DNA of 6,933 nucleotides from Cyanobacteriota bacterium (GCA_027482985.1 JAIXVO010000265.1:1-6933), one strand, 5' to 3'. Positions 1-6,861 are shown, counted from the first letter of the stretch. Numbers and translations: made by a program. Notes: generated by a model from the sequence alone, not told the origin.

Positions 1-1
1 G

Positions 2-727
2 GCAAGTTGTGGCTTGGCGGGGAATCCCTCGCGGATTGATATCTACGGGCCACCGGATTTGGAAGACTACCTCAAAGCCTGTCGGCGCTACTCCCAAACC
101 CACTTTTCCTATCCGGTGAAAGTACATACTGTGAGGCCAGGTGTGGTGTTTGAGGATGACGAATTTACGGTCAGTTGTCAGCTCTTGAAGCACCGTGTCC
201 CCGCGTATGGCTATCGAGTGGTGGAAAAAGACCGACCGGGACAGTTCAATGTCGAACGGGCGATCGCGCTGGGGATTCCCTCGGGGCCAGTCTACGGTCA
301 GTTGAAGCGAGGGGAAACCATCACCTTACCCGATGGGCGGCGGATTCATGGGCGTGACCTGTGTGGAGCCGATCAGGTGGGACGCAAGTTCGTGTATTGC
401 ACTGACACAGTCTACTGCGATGCCGCTGTGGAACTGGCAACTGAGGCCGATATCCTGATCCATGAAGCGACTTTTGCCCATCAAGATGCGGAGATGGCTT
501 ATCAGCGCTTACACTCAACTTCCACGATGGCTGCGCAGGTAGCTCTGGGGGCGCAGGCGAAGAAACTGATCATGACCCATTTCAGTCCGCGTTATGCCCC
601 TGGCAATCCCATCGAAGTGAAGGATTTATTGCTAGAAGCCCGCGCCATCTTTCCTAATACTGAACTCGCCAGTGACTTTTGGACGGTGGAAATTCCCCGT
701 TCTGCCACCCTCGCCCCCGTCGTTTAG
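2..727 (+). CDS. rnz: Ribonuclease Z, 3' part of gene (N-terminus outside window)
   Basis: RNase Z is a metallo-beta-lactamase-fold endonuclease in the cytoplasm that cuts the 3' trailer from tRNA precursors. The reading frame is open to the window edge (codons for ASCGL precede the first possible TTG at 14), so this is a partial gene and not a short protein starting at 14. About 241 residues are visible. Family proteins are usually a little over 300 residues, so roughly 70-80 are missing, including the HxHxDH zinc motif. Remaining hallmarks are in order: GNPSRIDIYGPP at the start; metal-ligand His in LKHRVPAYGYR (His codon 191-193); the flexible-arm region GQFNVERAIALGIPSGP; metal-ligand Asp in YCTDT (404-406); HEATF; HSTSTMAAQVA; and metal-ligand His in MTHFSPRY (578-580). 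The ending ELASDFWTVEIP is typical of the family. The stop is TAG at 725-727, 15 bp from the end of the convergent neighbour. The identification is firm; the only uncertainty is the missing start. Confidence 0.95.
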   Translation, partial: ASCGLAGNPSRIDIYGPPDLEDYLKACRRYSQTHFSYPVKVHTVRPGVVFEDDEFTVSCQLLKHRVPAYGYRVVEKDRPGQFNVERAIALGIPSGPVYGQLKRGETITLPDGRRIHGRDLCGADQVGRKFVYCTDTVYCDAAVELATEADILIHEATFAHQDAEMAYQRLHSTSTMAAQVALGAQAKKLIMTHFSPRYAPGNPIEVKDLLLEARAIFPNTELASDFWTVEIPRSATLAPVV

Positions 728-742
728 GCCAAGCGATCGCCG

Positions 743-1180
743 CTAGTTGTGGTCTGGGTGGTGAGCGGATTGGCGCAGGCGATCGCGAATCTGCAAGAGT
801 TGATTTGACGTATCCACGGGTGCTCGTGGTGGCGGCACATTGGTATTGGGCCAGTCGGACAGATCCGCGCAGGGACATTCCAACACTGGCGGTAAGCCGG
901 GGCTATGCAAGGGCACTGGCATAGAACAACGGGCACAGGGATTAATTTCCCAGGCGGGGGTCAGGAGTTCGGCAATGGTTTGCGCCGTGCCTTCCAAGTA
1001 ACAGTCACCCGCCTGGGGCGTACTGATTTTTTCCCAAATCGCTTCAAAGGCGGGGCTGTAACGGTTGCCCTGAATCACCGGACGCGGCAATAAGGTTTCC
1101 CGTCCACCGTGCGTGACCACTCCTTTGCCTAGCTGAAACCAGTAAGCGAGATATTGTCGAACTTGTTGTGCGGATGCCAT
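743..1180 (-). CDS. Uncharacterised 145-aa protein with CxxC and CxC cysteine cluster
   Basis: I cannot assign a function. The 145-residue protein looks soluble: no signal peptide and no membrane segment. The N-terminal part (residues 7-20, VRQYLAYWFQLGKG) looks like an amphipathic helix. A middle block reads LLPRPVIQGNRYSPAFE (30-46) and GDCYLEGTAQTIAELL (58-73). The C-terminal half is rich in Pro and Cys, with C82-x2-C85 and C102-x-C104 about 16 residues apart, an arrangement that could bind one metal ion such as zinc. The last part (127-137) looks helical and charged. From memory, short proteins of this pattern occur widely in cyanobacteria without a known role, but I could not search for them. 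The coding case rests on the coherent composition and on its end lying only 15 bp from rnz, with which it converges. The start ATG is at 1178-1180 with no clear Shine-Dalgarno sequence, which is common in cyanobacteria. It lies 243 bp downstream of cobU on the same strand, so co-transcription is possible but not shown. Confidence 0.8.
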   Translation of the reverse strand: MASAQQVRQYLAYWFQLGKGVVTHGGRETLLPRPVIQGNRYSPAFEAIWEKISTPQAGDCYLEGTAQTIAELLTPAWEINPCARCSMPVPLHSPGLPPVLECPCADLSDWPNTNVPPPRAPVDTSNQLLQIRDRLRQSAHHPDHN

Positions 1181-1371
1181 AGCAGAAAGGGCAGCAATAC
1201 TGCGAGAAGGTGAATGGAGCTGACGACAGCGAATGAGATAACCCTATAGGCAATTTAGCGAGAATCCGAACTTCCCTCCGCCTTTCTTAAGAGACAACTA
1301 GGTTTATCGCTGAAGTCAGAGGGTGGGTGGTCGGCAGGTAGACGATCGCGGTCTTGTTTCATGCTACAAGT

Positions 1372-1408
1372 TCTCAACTAGATTGACCGAGCAAGCACCG
1401 AGTTGAGA
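1372..1408 (-). terminator. Possible weak hairpin just after cobU
   Basis: A perfect 8-bp inverted repeat, TCTCAACT at 1372-1379 and AGTTGAGA at 1401-1408, encloses a 21-nt loop and begins 16 bp past the cobU stop codon. Its position suits a transcript end. The long loop and the lack of a following T-run on the minus strand make an intrinsic terminator uncertain. The rest of 1181-1423 shows no gene and no other clear element. Confidence 0.2.
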
Positions 1409-1423
1409 TGAACTGTCCCAGCG

Positions 1424-1984
1424 TCATGACTGGCACGAGTCCAGCCTTGCGGGAACGGGTTGCCCCAGTTGTTGCAAGTTGAGGGCATACCCTGCGACGA
1501 CCAGGTAGGCGGGGTTGGCGATCGCGGCCAGGGTGCGGGTCAGCTGTCCCAAGCGATCGCGGAAGGTGCGCCCCAGGGGATAGGCCGGCACCACGCCCCA
1601 CCCAGTTTCTTCGGCAACCAGAATCAGGTGGCTGGGACTGTGTGTGATGGCGGTGAGTAAGTCCTGGACGATGCCCGCCCACGTGCGATCGTCGGTTTCC
1701 AAAAAATTGGCTAACCAGGTGCCTAGCGAGTCGATCAGGAGGCATTGCTCTGGGCTGCTCTGGGCGATCGCGATTGCGAGGTCATGGGGCACCTGTTGAG
1801 TGATCCAGGTGGGCGGACGGCGCTGTTGATGCTGGAGAATTCTGGCTTGCCACTCGCGATCGGTGGGATCAAGGGCGGCTGTGGCCACATAAACTACCGC
1901 TAAACCGGATTGCACCGCTAAATTTTCGGCCCATTCGCTTTTGCCCGATCGCGTTGCGCCCGTGACCAAAATCAGATTTGCCAT
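1424..1984 (-). CDS. cobU: Adenosylcobinamide kinase / adenosylcobinamide-phosphate guanylyltransferase
   Basis: CobU (CobP in the aerobic pathway) is a bifunctional cytoplasmic enzyme. It phosphorylates adenosylcobinamide with NTP and then transfers GMP from GTP to give adenosylcobinamide-GDP, the step before CobS joins the lower ligand in vitamin B12-type cofactor synthesis and salvage. The 186-residue length matches the usual ~180. The P-loop GATRSGKS spans residues 9-16. YVATA (32-36) and the RILQH segment (48-52) follow; His52 is in the place of the His that is guanylylated in the Salmonella enzyme. CLLIDSLGTWLANFL (81-95) gives the Walker B-like strand. VAEETGWGVVPAYPLGRTFRD (123-143) and the C-terminal VVAGYALNLQQLG (162-174) are family signatures. 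Start ATG is at 1982-1984, directly before the P-loop strand as expected; no Shine-Dalgarno is seen. No cobS, cobC or other cob gene is in the window, so the gene stands apart from its pathway, which is common in cyanobacteria. No cobalamin riboswitch is visible upstream. Confidence 0.96.
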   Translation of the reverse strand: MANLILVTGATRSGKSEWAENLAVQSGLAVVYVATAALDPTDREWQARILQHQQRRPPTWITQQVPHDLAIAIAQSSPEQCLLIDSLGTWLANFLETDDRTWAGIVQDLLTAITHSPSHLILVAEETGWGVVPAYPLGRTFRDRLGQLTRTLAAIANPAYLVVAGYALNLQQLGQPVPARLDSCQS

Positions 1985-1990
1985 CTTGCG

Positions 1991-2005
1991 TTACAAATAT
2001 TGTAA
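1991..2005. promoter_or_regulatory. AT-rich palindrome over a candidate -10 box of cobU
   Basis: TTACAAATATTGTAA has perfect 6-bp arms (TTACAA/TTGTAA) around a 3-bp centre and lies 6 bp upstream of the cobU start codon. On the minus strand it contains TACAAT (2004 to 1999), one mismatch from the TATAAT -10 consensus, but no good -35 box lies at the right distance. If it is a promoter, the 5' leader would be only about 8 nt. It could be an operator covering the promoter, or chance in an AT-rich patch. No regulator can be named. Confidence 0.25.
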
Positions 2006-2386
2006 TTATCCCTTACTGCGGTGGCGACGTGGGTATCGGGGTGTTTACTGGTAACGTTGGTGGCTCTGAATGGCAGCTGGGAGAGAACAATGTCTGGAGC
2101 GGCAGTGAAGGTCAGTTACGCCAGTGCTGATCGAGGTAGACGGGCACTTGAGAGCACGGGTGGCAAAAGGGCTGACCTGAAAGAAAATTTTAAGAAAATC
2201 ACAAACTACCGAATTGTAAGCAGTCAATTGCAATGAAACTCTTTATCCTAGAAACATCAGTTTGGTCTGGATCGAGGGCACAATCGACTTGCAGCGATGT
2301 GTTCAGCTTCGGTCAATAATTAACTTATCCCCAGTTTCTGGTGGCATCGTTACATTGCGTTGGTTCCTCCATTTCCTGATACCCCT
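2006..2386. other. Divergent intergenic region between cobU and pilT
   Basis: This stretch of about 380 bp separates two divergent genes and should carry the promoters of both. The left two thirds are GC-rich like coding DNA, and the right third is AT-rich (runs such as GAAAATTTTAAGAAAATC near 2182-2199). I see no tRNA, no recognisable riboswitch and no strong -10/-35 pair for pilT; weak AT-rich -10-like boxes occur near 2244-2249 and 2313-2323. The only open frame worth mention is the small one listed separately. Confidence 0.5.
2090..2236 (+). CDS. Doubtful small ORF, 48 codons
   Basis: I do not recognise this protein and it may not be real. The ATG at 2090 is preceded by GGGAGAG with about 4-5 nt spacing, a better Shine-Dalgarno than any established gene in this window has. 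The product would be a 48-residue basic, polar peptide: MSGAAVKV start, an Arg/Lys-rich middle, and a helical-looking stretch ADLKENFKKI. It has no membrane segment and no motif. A longer version from GTG 2021 adds a hydrophobic stretch (CLLVTLVAL) but lacks a ribosome site. It lies 150 bp upstream of pilT on the same strand. Base composition shifts from GC-rich to AT-rich inside the ORF, which argues against one conserved coding unit. Confidence 0.2.
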   Translation: MSGAAVKVSYASADRGRRALESTGGKRADLKENFKKITNYRIVSSQLQ

Positions 2387-3886
2387 ATGACTGCGACCCA
2401 AGTTTCTCCCAACCCTCCGCTTCAGGTGCCCGCGTCGATCCGGTTGATCATTCAGGATGCTTGCGATCGCGGTGCCACCGCCGCCTACCTGCAAGCGGGG
2501 CGACCGCCATTTTACCGGATGGCAGGAAAATTGCTGCCCCAAGAGCATTTTGCGGCGCTGTCGGTGGAAGCGTTTCGCCACTATCTGCAAGAAGTGCTGT
2601 CTCCCCAACAACTGCAACACTACCAGACGCATCACAAACTGGATGCAGATGTGCGCATTCATGGCTTCATGAAAGCCCGGATTAACTGTGGGCCGACTTC
2701 CCAGGGCACCGAGGCGATGAGTCTGAATGGCATCGTGCTGGATGGGCCGAGTGAGGAAATGCAACGGCGGGGATCGGTGTTTGGTATGGTGGAAGATGCC
2801 TTTAAGCAGTCCGCTTCCGATATTCACTTGCAGGTGGGTGATCCGCCGCGTTTTCGGATTCAAGGACGGATGGTAACCCAGCCTTCCTATGGCAAAATCA
2901 CCGCAGCTCAGTTTGACGACTTTTTGCAAGAAGTGTTGACCCCCAGCCAACAGGTGCAGTTTCGCGAACAGCAGGAACTGGATACGGCGGTTTTGTACGA
3001 AGGCTTGGTGCGGTGTCGGGTGAACTGTGCCCAGTCGATTATGGGCGGCGCGATGGTGTTGCGGTTAATTTCGCTGGAAGTCCCGACGCTGGAAAAGCTG
3101 GCGCTGCCTGCGGCGTTAGGCTATCTGGCGGAAGAACGGCAGGGCTTGGTGATTATTACGGGGGCGGTCAACTCTGGGAAATCGACTTCGCTGGCGGCGA
3201 TGTTGCGGCATGTGAATGAGAGCTTTGCCCGGAAGGTCGTGACGATTGAAGACCCGATCGAATATGTGCATACCTCCCAGGAGTCGTTATTTACTCAACG
3301 GGAAGTGGGGCTGCATACGCAGGAGTTTAAGGATGCACTGCGGGCCGCTCTTCGCCAAGATCCCGACATTATTTTGATTGGGGAGTTACGCGATCGCGAG
3401 ACGGTGGATACGGCGATTCGCGCCTCGTTAACGGGACACTTAGTATTGGGCACATTGCACACAAAAGGGGCGGTGAATGCCTTCAAGCGGTTGCTCAACT
3501 TCTACATGCCGGAAGAACAGGAGACGGTGCGATTCCAAATTGTGGATGCTTTGAAAGCAGTGATTTTCCAGTCCCTCGTGCCGACGCTACAAGGTGGACG
3601 GACAGCGGCGTTGGAAATCATGATGAACACGGAAACGATTCGCGATTATTTGTTGAAAGGCTGCTACGACGAGATCTACCAACTCCTGGAGGAAGGGGTC
3701 GATAACAGCCAGACGATGAATCAATGTCTGTTTGACCTGCATGAAAGCGGCTTAATCAGCACCACCGACGCTCTCGCCGCCTCCCTCATGCCAGAGGATC
3801 TGGGCTATATGTTGAAGAACTATACCCGCCGCTCCAGCCGATCGGGGTTAATGACCAGCGATTACACCAACCGTCCCCCCTCTTAA
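2387..3886 (+). CDS. pilT: PilT-family type IV pilus retraction ATPase with duplicated N-terminal domain
   Basis: PilT proteins are cytoplasmic hexameric ATPases at the pilus base that drive pilus retraction, and so twitching motility and DNA uptake. Numbering here is from ATG 2387 (499 aa); a TTG at 2360 would add nine residues. Neither start has a Shine-Dalgarno. Residues ~20-124 and ~133-232 are two tandem copies of the PAS-like N-terminal domain, sharing PPxxR..G, LQEVL(S/T)P, (K/E)LD and R(I/V)NC. Only the second keeps the usual SASDIHLQ; the first has TAAYLQ. The RecA-like motor follows: Walker A GAVNSGKST (259-267), Asp box TIEDPIEYVH (286-295), Walker B DIILIGE with catalytic Glu333, and His box TGHLVLGTLHT (349-359). 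Typical PilT has GPTGSGKST, so the P-loop is altered but keeps GxxxxGKS. The AIRNLIRE-type retraction motif is changed to TETIRDYLLKG (415-425). The length is well above the ~340-370 aa of classic PilT, and the divergence suggests a second, accessory PilT (PilT2-like). No pilB or pilC is adjacent. The family call is firm; the exact paralogue is inference. Confidence 0.92.
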   Translation: MTATQVSPNPPLQVPASIRLIIQDACDRGATAAYLQAGRPPFYRMAGKLLPQEHFAALSVEAFRHYLQEVLSPQQLQHYQTHHKLDADVRIHGFMKARINCGPTSQGTEAMSLNGIVLDGPSEEMQRRGSVFGMVEDAFKQSASDIHLQVGDPPRFRIQGRMVTQPSYGKITAAQFDDFLQEVLTPSQQVQFREQQELDTAVLYEGLVRCRVNCAQSIMGGAMVLRLISLEVPTLEKLALPAALGYLAEERQGLVIITGAVNSGKSTSLAAMLRHVNESFARKVVTIEDPIEYVHTSQESLFTQREVGLHTQEFKDALRAALRQDPDIILIGELRDRETVDTAIRASLTGHLVLGTLHTKGAVNAFKRLLNFYMPEEQETVRFQIVDALKAVIFQSLVPTLQGGRTAALEIMMNTETIRDYLLKGCYDEIYQLLEEGVDNSQTMNQCLFDLHESGLISTTDALAASLMPEDLGYMLKNYTRRSSRSGLMTSDYTNRPPS

Positions 3887-3985
3887 TCAATTCCCCCCAA
3901 ATCGCACATCACCCCAAATTGTGTAGAGACGTTCCGGTGGAACGTCTCTACGGGGTTAATGGCGTGGAAAGAGACGGGGAATTGA
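3887..3985. repeat. 10-bp inverted repeat flanking the first hairpin copy
   Basis: TCAATTCCCC at 3887-3896, immediately after the pilT stop codon, is the exact reverse complement of GGGGAATTGA at 3976-3985. The pair encloses the first hairpin repeat and gives a 99-bp unit with short terminal inverted repeats. This resembles a miniature inverted-repeat element, but no target-site duplication is evident and the second hairpin copy is not flanked in the same way. Confidence 0.35.
3901..3962. repeat. Hairpin repeat, copy 1
   Basis: The core is a perfect 13-bp hairpin: GTAGAGACGTTCC (3923-3935), loop GGT, GGAACGTCTCTAC (3939-3951). It lies in a longer unit that starts ATCGCACATC and ends GGGGTTAATGG, shared with copy 2. 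Palindromic GTAGAGACGTTCC-type sequences are, from general knowledge, highly abundant dispersed repeats in many cyanobacterial genomes. It lies 36 bp past the pilT stop, measured to the stem, and could act as a transcript end or mRNA 3' stabiliser. No T-run follows on the plus strand. Confidence 0.85.
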
Positions 3986-3988
3986 GCG

Positions 3989-4051
3989 ATCGCACATCCC
4001 CCAAAATTGTTGTAGAGACGTTCCGGTGGAACGTCTCCACGGGGTTAATGG
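3989..4051. repeat. Hairpin repeat, copy 2; candidate terminator for secA
   Basis: This is the second copy of the same unit in the same orientation, about 89 bp downstream. Arms are GTAGAGACGTTCC (4012-4024) and GGAACGTCTCCAC (4028-4040) around GGT. One arm base differs from copy 1 (T to C at 4038). That makes an A-C mismatch in plus-strand RNA but a G-U pair in minus-strand RNA, so the fold survives in a secA transcript. Past the stem the minus strand reads AACAATTTTGGGG, a short T-run. It begins 32 bp beyond the secA stop, which suits a secA terminator. The left end of the unit adjoins a HIP1 site at 3986-3993. Confidence 0.85.
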
Positions 4052-4071
4052 GATGAACCGAAGGGTTAGGT

Positions 4072-6861
4072 TTAGACGGCTTCGGAGGGGGCAGTGGCGG
4101 TGGGTTGGACTTGGGGCTGGAATTGGAAGAGCGAATAGACCACATTTCGGCGAATGTCGGTCATCATTTCCAGGAACAATTCAAACCCTTCGCTCTTGTA
4201 TTCGATCAAAGGATCTTTCTGCCCGTAGCCCCGTAGCCCGACCGATTCCCGCAGACCATCCATCTGTTGCAAATGTTCGCGCCAGAGGGTGTCGATCTGT
4301 TGCAGGATGAAGAACCGTTCCGCCTGCCGCATCAGTCCGGCCTGGATCTGGTCGATTTGGGCTTCCTTCAGGTCGTAGGCAATCCGCACCTGCTCATACA
4401 AGAAGGACTTAATTTCGCCCACCGTCAGGTCTTCCAGTTGGTTGGGTTCCAGGTCATTCAGCAGGTACACGAACTCTTTGACCTTGGCGGTCAATTTATC
4501 CAGTTGCCATTCTTCGGAGGGGAGTTCGGGGTCGATGAAGGCATTCACAATGTCATCCATCGTTTGTTCCGCGTACTTGATCACCTGTTCCTTCAGGTCT
4601 TCCCCTTCCAAGACGCGGCGGCGTTCGGCATAGATGGCACGACGTTGCTTGTTCATCACTTCATCGTACTCAAACACCTGCTTCCGAATGTCGTAGTAGT
4701 AGGTTTCGACCTTCTTCTGCGCCCCTTCCAGCGATCGCGTCAGCATCCCGGATTCAATCGGCATATCTTCCTCGACACGGAAGGCATTCATCAAGCCCGC
4801 CACGCGATCGCCACCGAAAATCCGCAGCAGGTTGTCTTGCAAGCTGAGGAAGAACTTGGTGGAACCGGGGTCGCCCTGCCGCGCTGCTCGTCCGCGTAAC
4901 TGGTTATCAATCCGCCGCGACTCGTGCCGCTCGGTGCCGATTACATGCAAGCCACCCAGCGCCACGACTTCATCATGTTCGGCTTTGGTAAAGGCTTCGT
5001 ATTCATCCTTAATTTGGTTGTAGACAGCCCGGAGTTTTTGAATCACCAGATCTTCGGTGGGTGCTTTTTCGGAGGCGACGGCGACTTTATCTTCCGCTTC
5101 CAATTCCGACAGCGATCGCTCCCCGTATTGCTTCACCGCAAAATCAACCGCTTCTTTCAGTTGCTTCTCGGTGGTTTTCGCCAAATCGGTGGGGAAAATC
5201 TGGGGTGAGGCTTTCCAGGATTTACCTTGTTTGCCAGCGCCAAAACCCTGTCCACCAGATTTCTTATCGCCAGGGAGGGCAAAGTCCACGATCCCGAAGT
5301 CATCATCTTCCGGCATCACGATGCGGGGCATGAAGTATTCCCGCACCTTCAGCCGCGCCATGTAGTCCGCGTTCCCGCCCAGAATGATGTCCGTCCCCCG
5401 ACCGGCCATGTTGGTGGCGATCGTCACCGCGCCTTTGCGTCCGGCTTGTGCCACAATTTCCGATTCCCGTTCCACGTTTTCGGGCTTCGCGTTGAGCAGA
5501 TTATGGGGAATTTTCAACTCCGCCAGCAACCGCGCCAAGACTTCCGATTTCTCGACGCTGGTGGTGCCAACTAACACCGGACGGCCTTGCTGGTGCATTT
5601 CGGCACATTCCACCGCGATCGCCTGCCACTTAGCCTCTTCCGTTTTATAGACCACATCGGACAAATCCTGCCGAATATTGCTGCGGTTGGTGGGAATGGT
5701 GGTCACTTCCAGGTTGTAGATCTTGCCAAATTCCGCTTCTTCCGTCTTGGCAGTCCCCGTCATGCCGCCCAATTTGGGATAAATCAGGAAGAAGTTTTGG
5801 TAGGTAATCGTCGCCAGCGTTTGGGTTTCTGGTTGGATCTCGACATTCTCTTTGGCCTCGATCGCCTGGTGCAGTCCATCACTCCAGCGGCGACCGGGCA
5901 TCACCCGCCCCGTAAACTCATCCACAATCACGATTTCGTCATTGCGGACAATGTAATTCACATCCAGGGTGAACAGTTCTTTCGCCTTGATCGCATTGAA
6001 CACATAGTGCGCCCAGGGATCTTTCGGGTCAAACAAATCCGTCACGCCCAACAACTCTTCTGCCTGAATGAAGCCTTCATCCGTCAGCAAAATGTTGCGT
6101 TGCTTCTCATCGACCTCGTAGTGGTCATCTTTGTTCAGCGATCGGGCAATTTCCGCCGCCTGCAGATACTTCTCACTGGGTCGCTCCACCTGCCCCGAAA
6201 TAATCAGCGGTGTGCGGGCTTCATCAATCAGCACCGAATCCACTTCGTCGATGATGCAGAAGTTGAAGGGCCGCTGTACCACATCCGCCATCGACGTGGC
6301 CATGTTGTCCCGCAAATAATCGAAGCCCAGCTCACTATTCGTCCCGTAGGTAATGTCGCAGTCGTAGTTCTTTTTCCGTTCAGCCGGGGTCATCGTGGAT
6401 TGAATCAGTCCCACTGTCAGCCCCAGGAAGCGATGCACCTGGCCCATCCATTCCGCATCCCGCCGTGCCAGGTAATCGTTCACCGTGATCACGTGCACCC
6501 CTTTACCCGTCAGGGCATTCAGATAGGAGGGCAGCGTCGCCACCAGGGTTTTTCCTTCCCCGGTACGCATCTCCGCAATTTGGCCTTCGTGCAGGATCAT
6601 GCCGCCCAGGACTTGCACATCAAAGTGCCGCATTCCCAACACCCGCCGCCCTGCTTCCCGGACGACTGCGAAGGCTTCGGGTAACAGGTCGTTGAGCGTT
6701 TCGCCTTTTTCCAGTCGTTGTTTAAATTCGATCGTTTTGTTTTGCAACTCGTGATCTGGCAAGGCTTGAATCTGCTCTTCAAACAGCCTCACTTCGGTCA
6801 CGATCGGTTGGTATTTTTTCAGTTTGCGAGTGTTCGGATCGCCCAGAATCGCTTTTAGCAT
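4072..6861 (-). CDS. secA: Preprotein translocase ATPase SecA
   Basis: SecA is the ATP-driven motor that pushes unfolded preproteins through the SecYEG channel; in cyanobacteria it serves the plasma and thylakoid membranes. The 929-residue protein is complete. In order: N-terminal helix and linker (1-~75); NBD1 with Walker A MRTGEGKT (98-105), [10 protein letters not shown] (126-135), [15 protein letters not shown] (172-186) and Walker [19 protein letters not shown] (203-220); the preprotein cross-linking domain (~225-365) ending at [11 protein letters not shown]2 with [10 protein letters not shown] (431-440), [10 protein letters not shown] (483-492) and [21 protein letters not shown] (642-662); helical scaffold and wing (~665-900). 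An insertion of about 100 residues relative to E. coli lies between GGNADYM and GGLHVIG (501-635), partly Gly/Lys-rich. The end is a short Gln/Pro/Thr-rich tail without the CxCxSG...CH zinc motif that binds SecB. ATG at 6859-6861 has no Shine-Dalgarno; the [19 protein letters not shown] start fits the family. Transcription converges with pilT. Confidence 0.98.
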   Translation of the reverse strand: MLKAILGDPNTRKLKKYQPIVTEVRLFEEQIQALPDHELQNKTIEFKQRLEKGETLNDLLPEAFAVVREAGRRVLGMRHFDVQVLGGMILHEGQIAEMRTGEGKTLVATLPSYLNALTGKGVHVITVNDYLARRDAEWMGQVHRFLGLTVGLIQSTMTPAERKKNYDCDITYGTNSELGFDYLRDNMATSMADVVQRPFNFCIIDEVDSVLIDEARTPLIISGQVERPSEKYLQAAEIARSLNKDDHYEVDEKQRNILLTDEGFIQAEELLGVTDLFDPKDPWAHYVFNAIKAKELFTLDVNYIVRNDEIVIVDEFTGRVMPGRRWSDGLHQAIEAKENVEIQPETQTLATITYQNFFLIYPKLGGMTGTAKTEEAEFGKIYNLEVTTIPTNRSNIRQDLSDVVYKTEEAKWQAIAVECAEMHQQGRPVLVGTTSVEKSEVLARLLAELKIPHNLLNAKPENVERESEIVAQAGRKGAVTIATNMAGRGTDIILGGNADYMARLKVREYFMPRIVMPEDDDFGIVDFALPGDKKSGGQGFGAGKQGKSWKASPQIFPTDLAKTTEKQLKEAVDFAVKQYGERSLSELEAEDKVAVASEKAPTEDLVIQKLRAVYNQIKDEYEAFTKAEHDEVVALGGLHVIGTERHESRRIDNQLRGRAARQGDPGSTKFFLSLQDNLLRIFGGDRVAGLMNAFRVEEDMPIESGMLTRSLEGAQKKVETYYYDIRKQVFEYDEVMNKQRRAIYAERRRVLEGEDLKEQVIKYAEQTMDDIVNAFIDPELPSEEWQLDKLTAKVKEFVYLLNDLEPNQLEDLTVGEIKSFLYEQVRIAYDLKEAQIDQIQAGLMRQAERFFILQQIDTLWREHLQQMDGLRESVGLRGYGQKDPLIEYKSEGFELFLEMMTDIRRNVVYSLFQFQPQVQPTATAPSEAV

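Noticed and set aside
14..727. Complete short RNase Z starting at TTG 14
   Set aside because: The frame is open upstream to the window edge with family-like residues (ASCGL), and the essential HxHxDH motif would be missing, so the gene is cut by the window and not truncated in nature.
1243..1270. Minus-strand promoter for the 145-aa gene (TTCGGA, 16 bp, TATAGG)
   Set aside because: The spacing is acceptable, but only about half of the -35 bases and four of six -10 bases fit the consensus, so it is not better than chance in this stretch.
1985..2236. Cobalamin riboswitch upstream of cobU
   Set aside because: I looked for the B12-box and its conserved flanking stems on the minus strand and found no convincing match; the candidate promoter also lies only a few bases from the start codon.
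2303..2950. 215-codon open frame on the minus strand opposite the pilT N-terminus
   Set aside because: It overlaps the duplicated N-terminal domains of PilT in antisense and has no recognisable motif; it is a shadow of the real gene.
3901..4051. CRISPR array
   Set aside because: There are only two copies, each internally palindromic and about 62 bp, with a 26-bp spacer and no cas gene; it fits a duplicated dispersed hairpin repeat better.
4267..4899. 210-codon plus-strand open frame opposite the secA 3' half
   Set aside because: It is antisense to the SecA scaffold domain and has repetitive Leu/Gln/Phe composition typical of a reversed helical coding region.
5587..6684. 365-codon open frame on the plus strand opposite secA
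   Set aside because: It is fully antisense to well-conserved SecA domains, its translation is rich in His, Arg and Gln with no domain logic, and it is explained by codon bias of secA.
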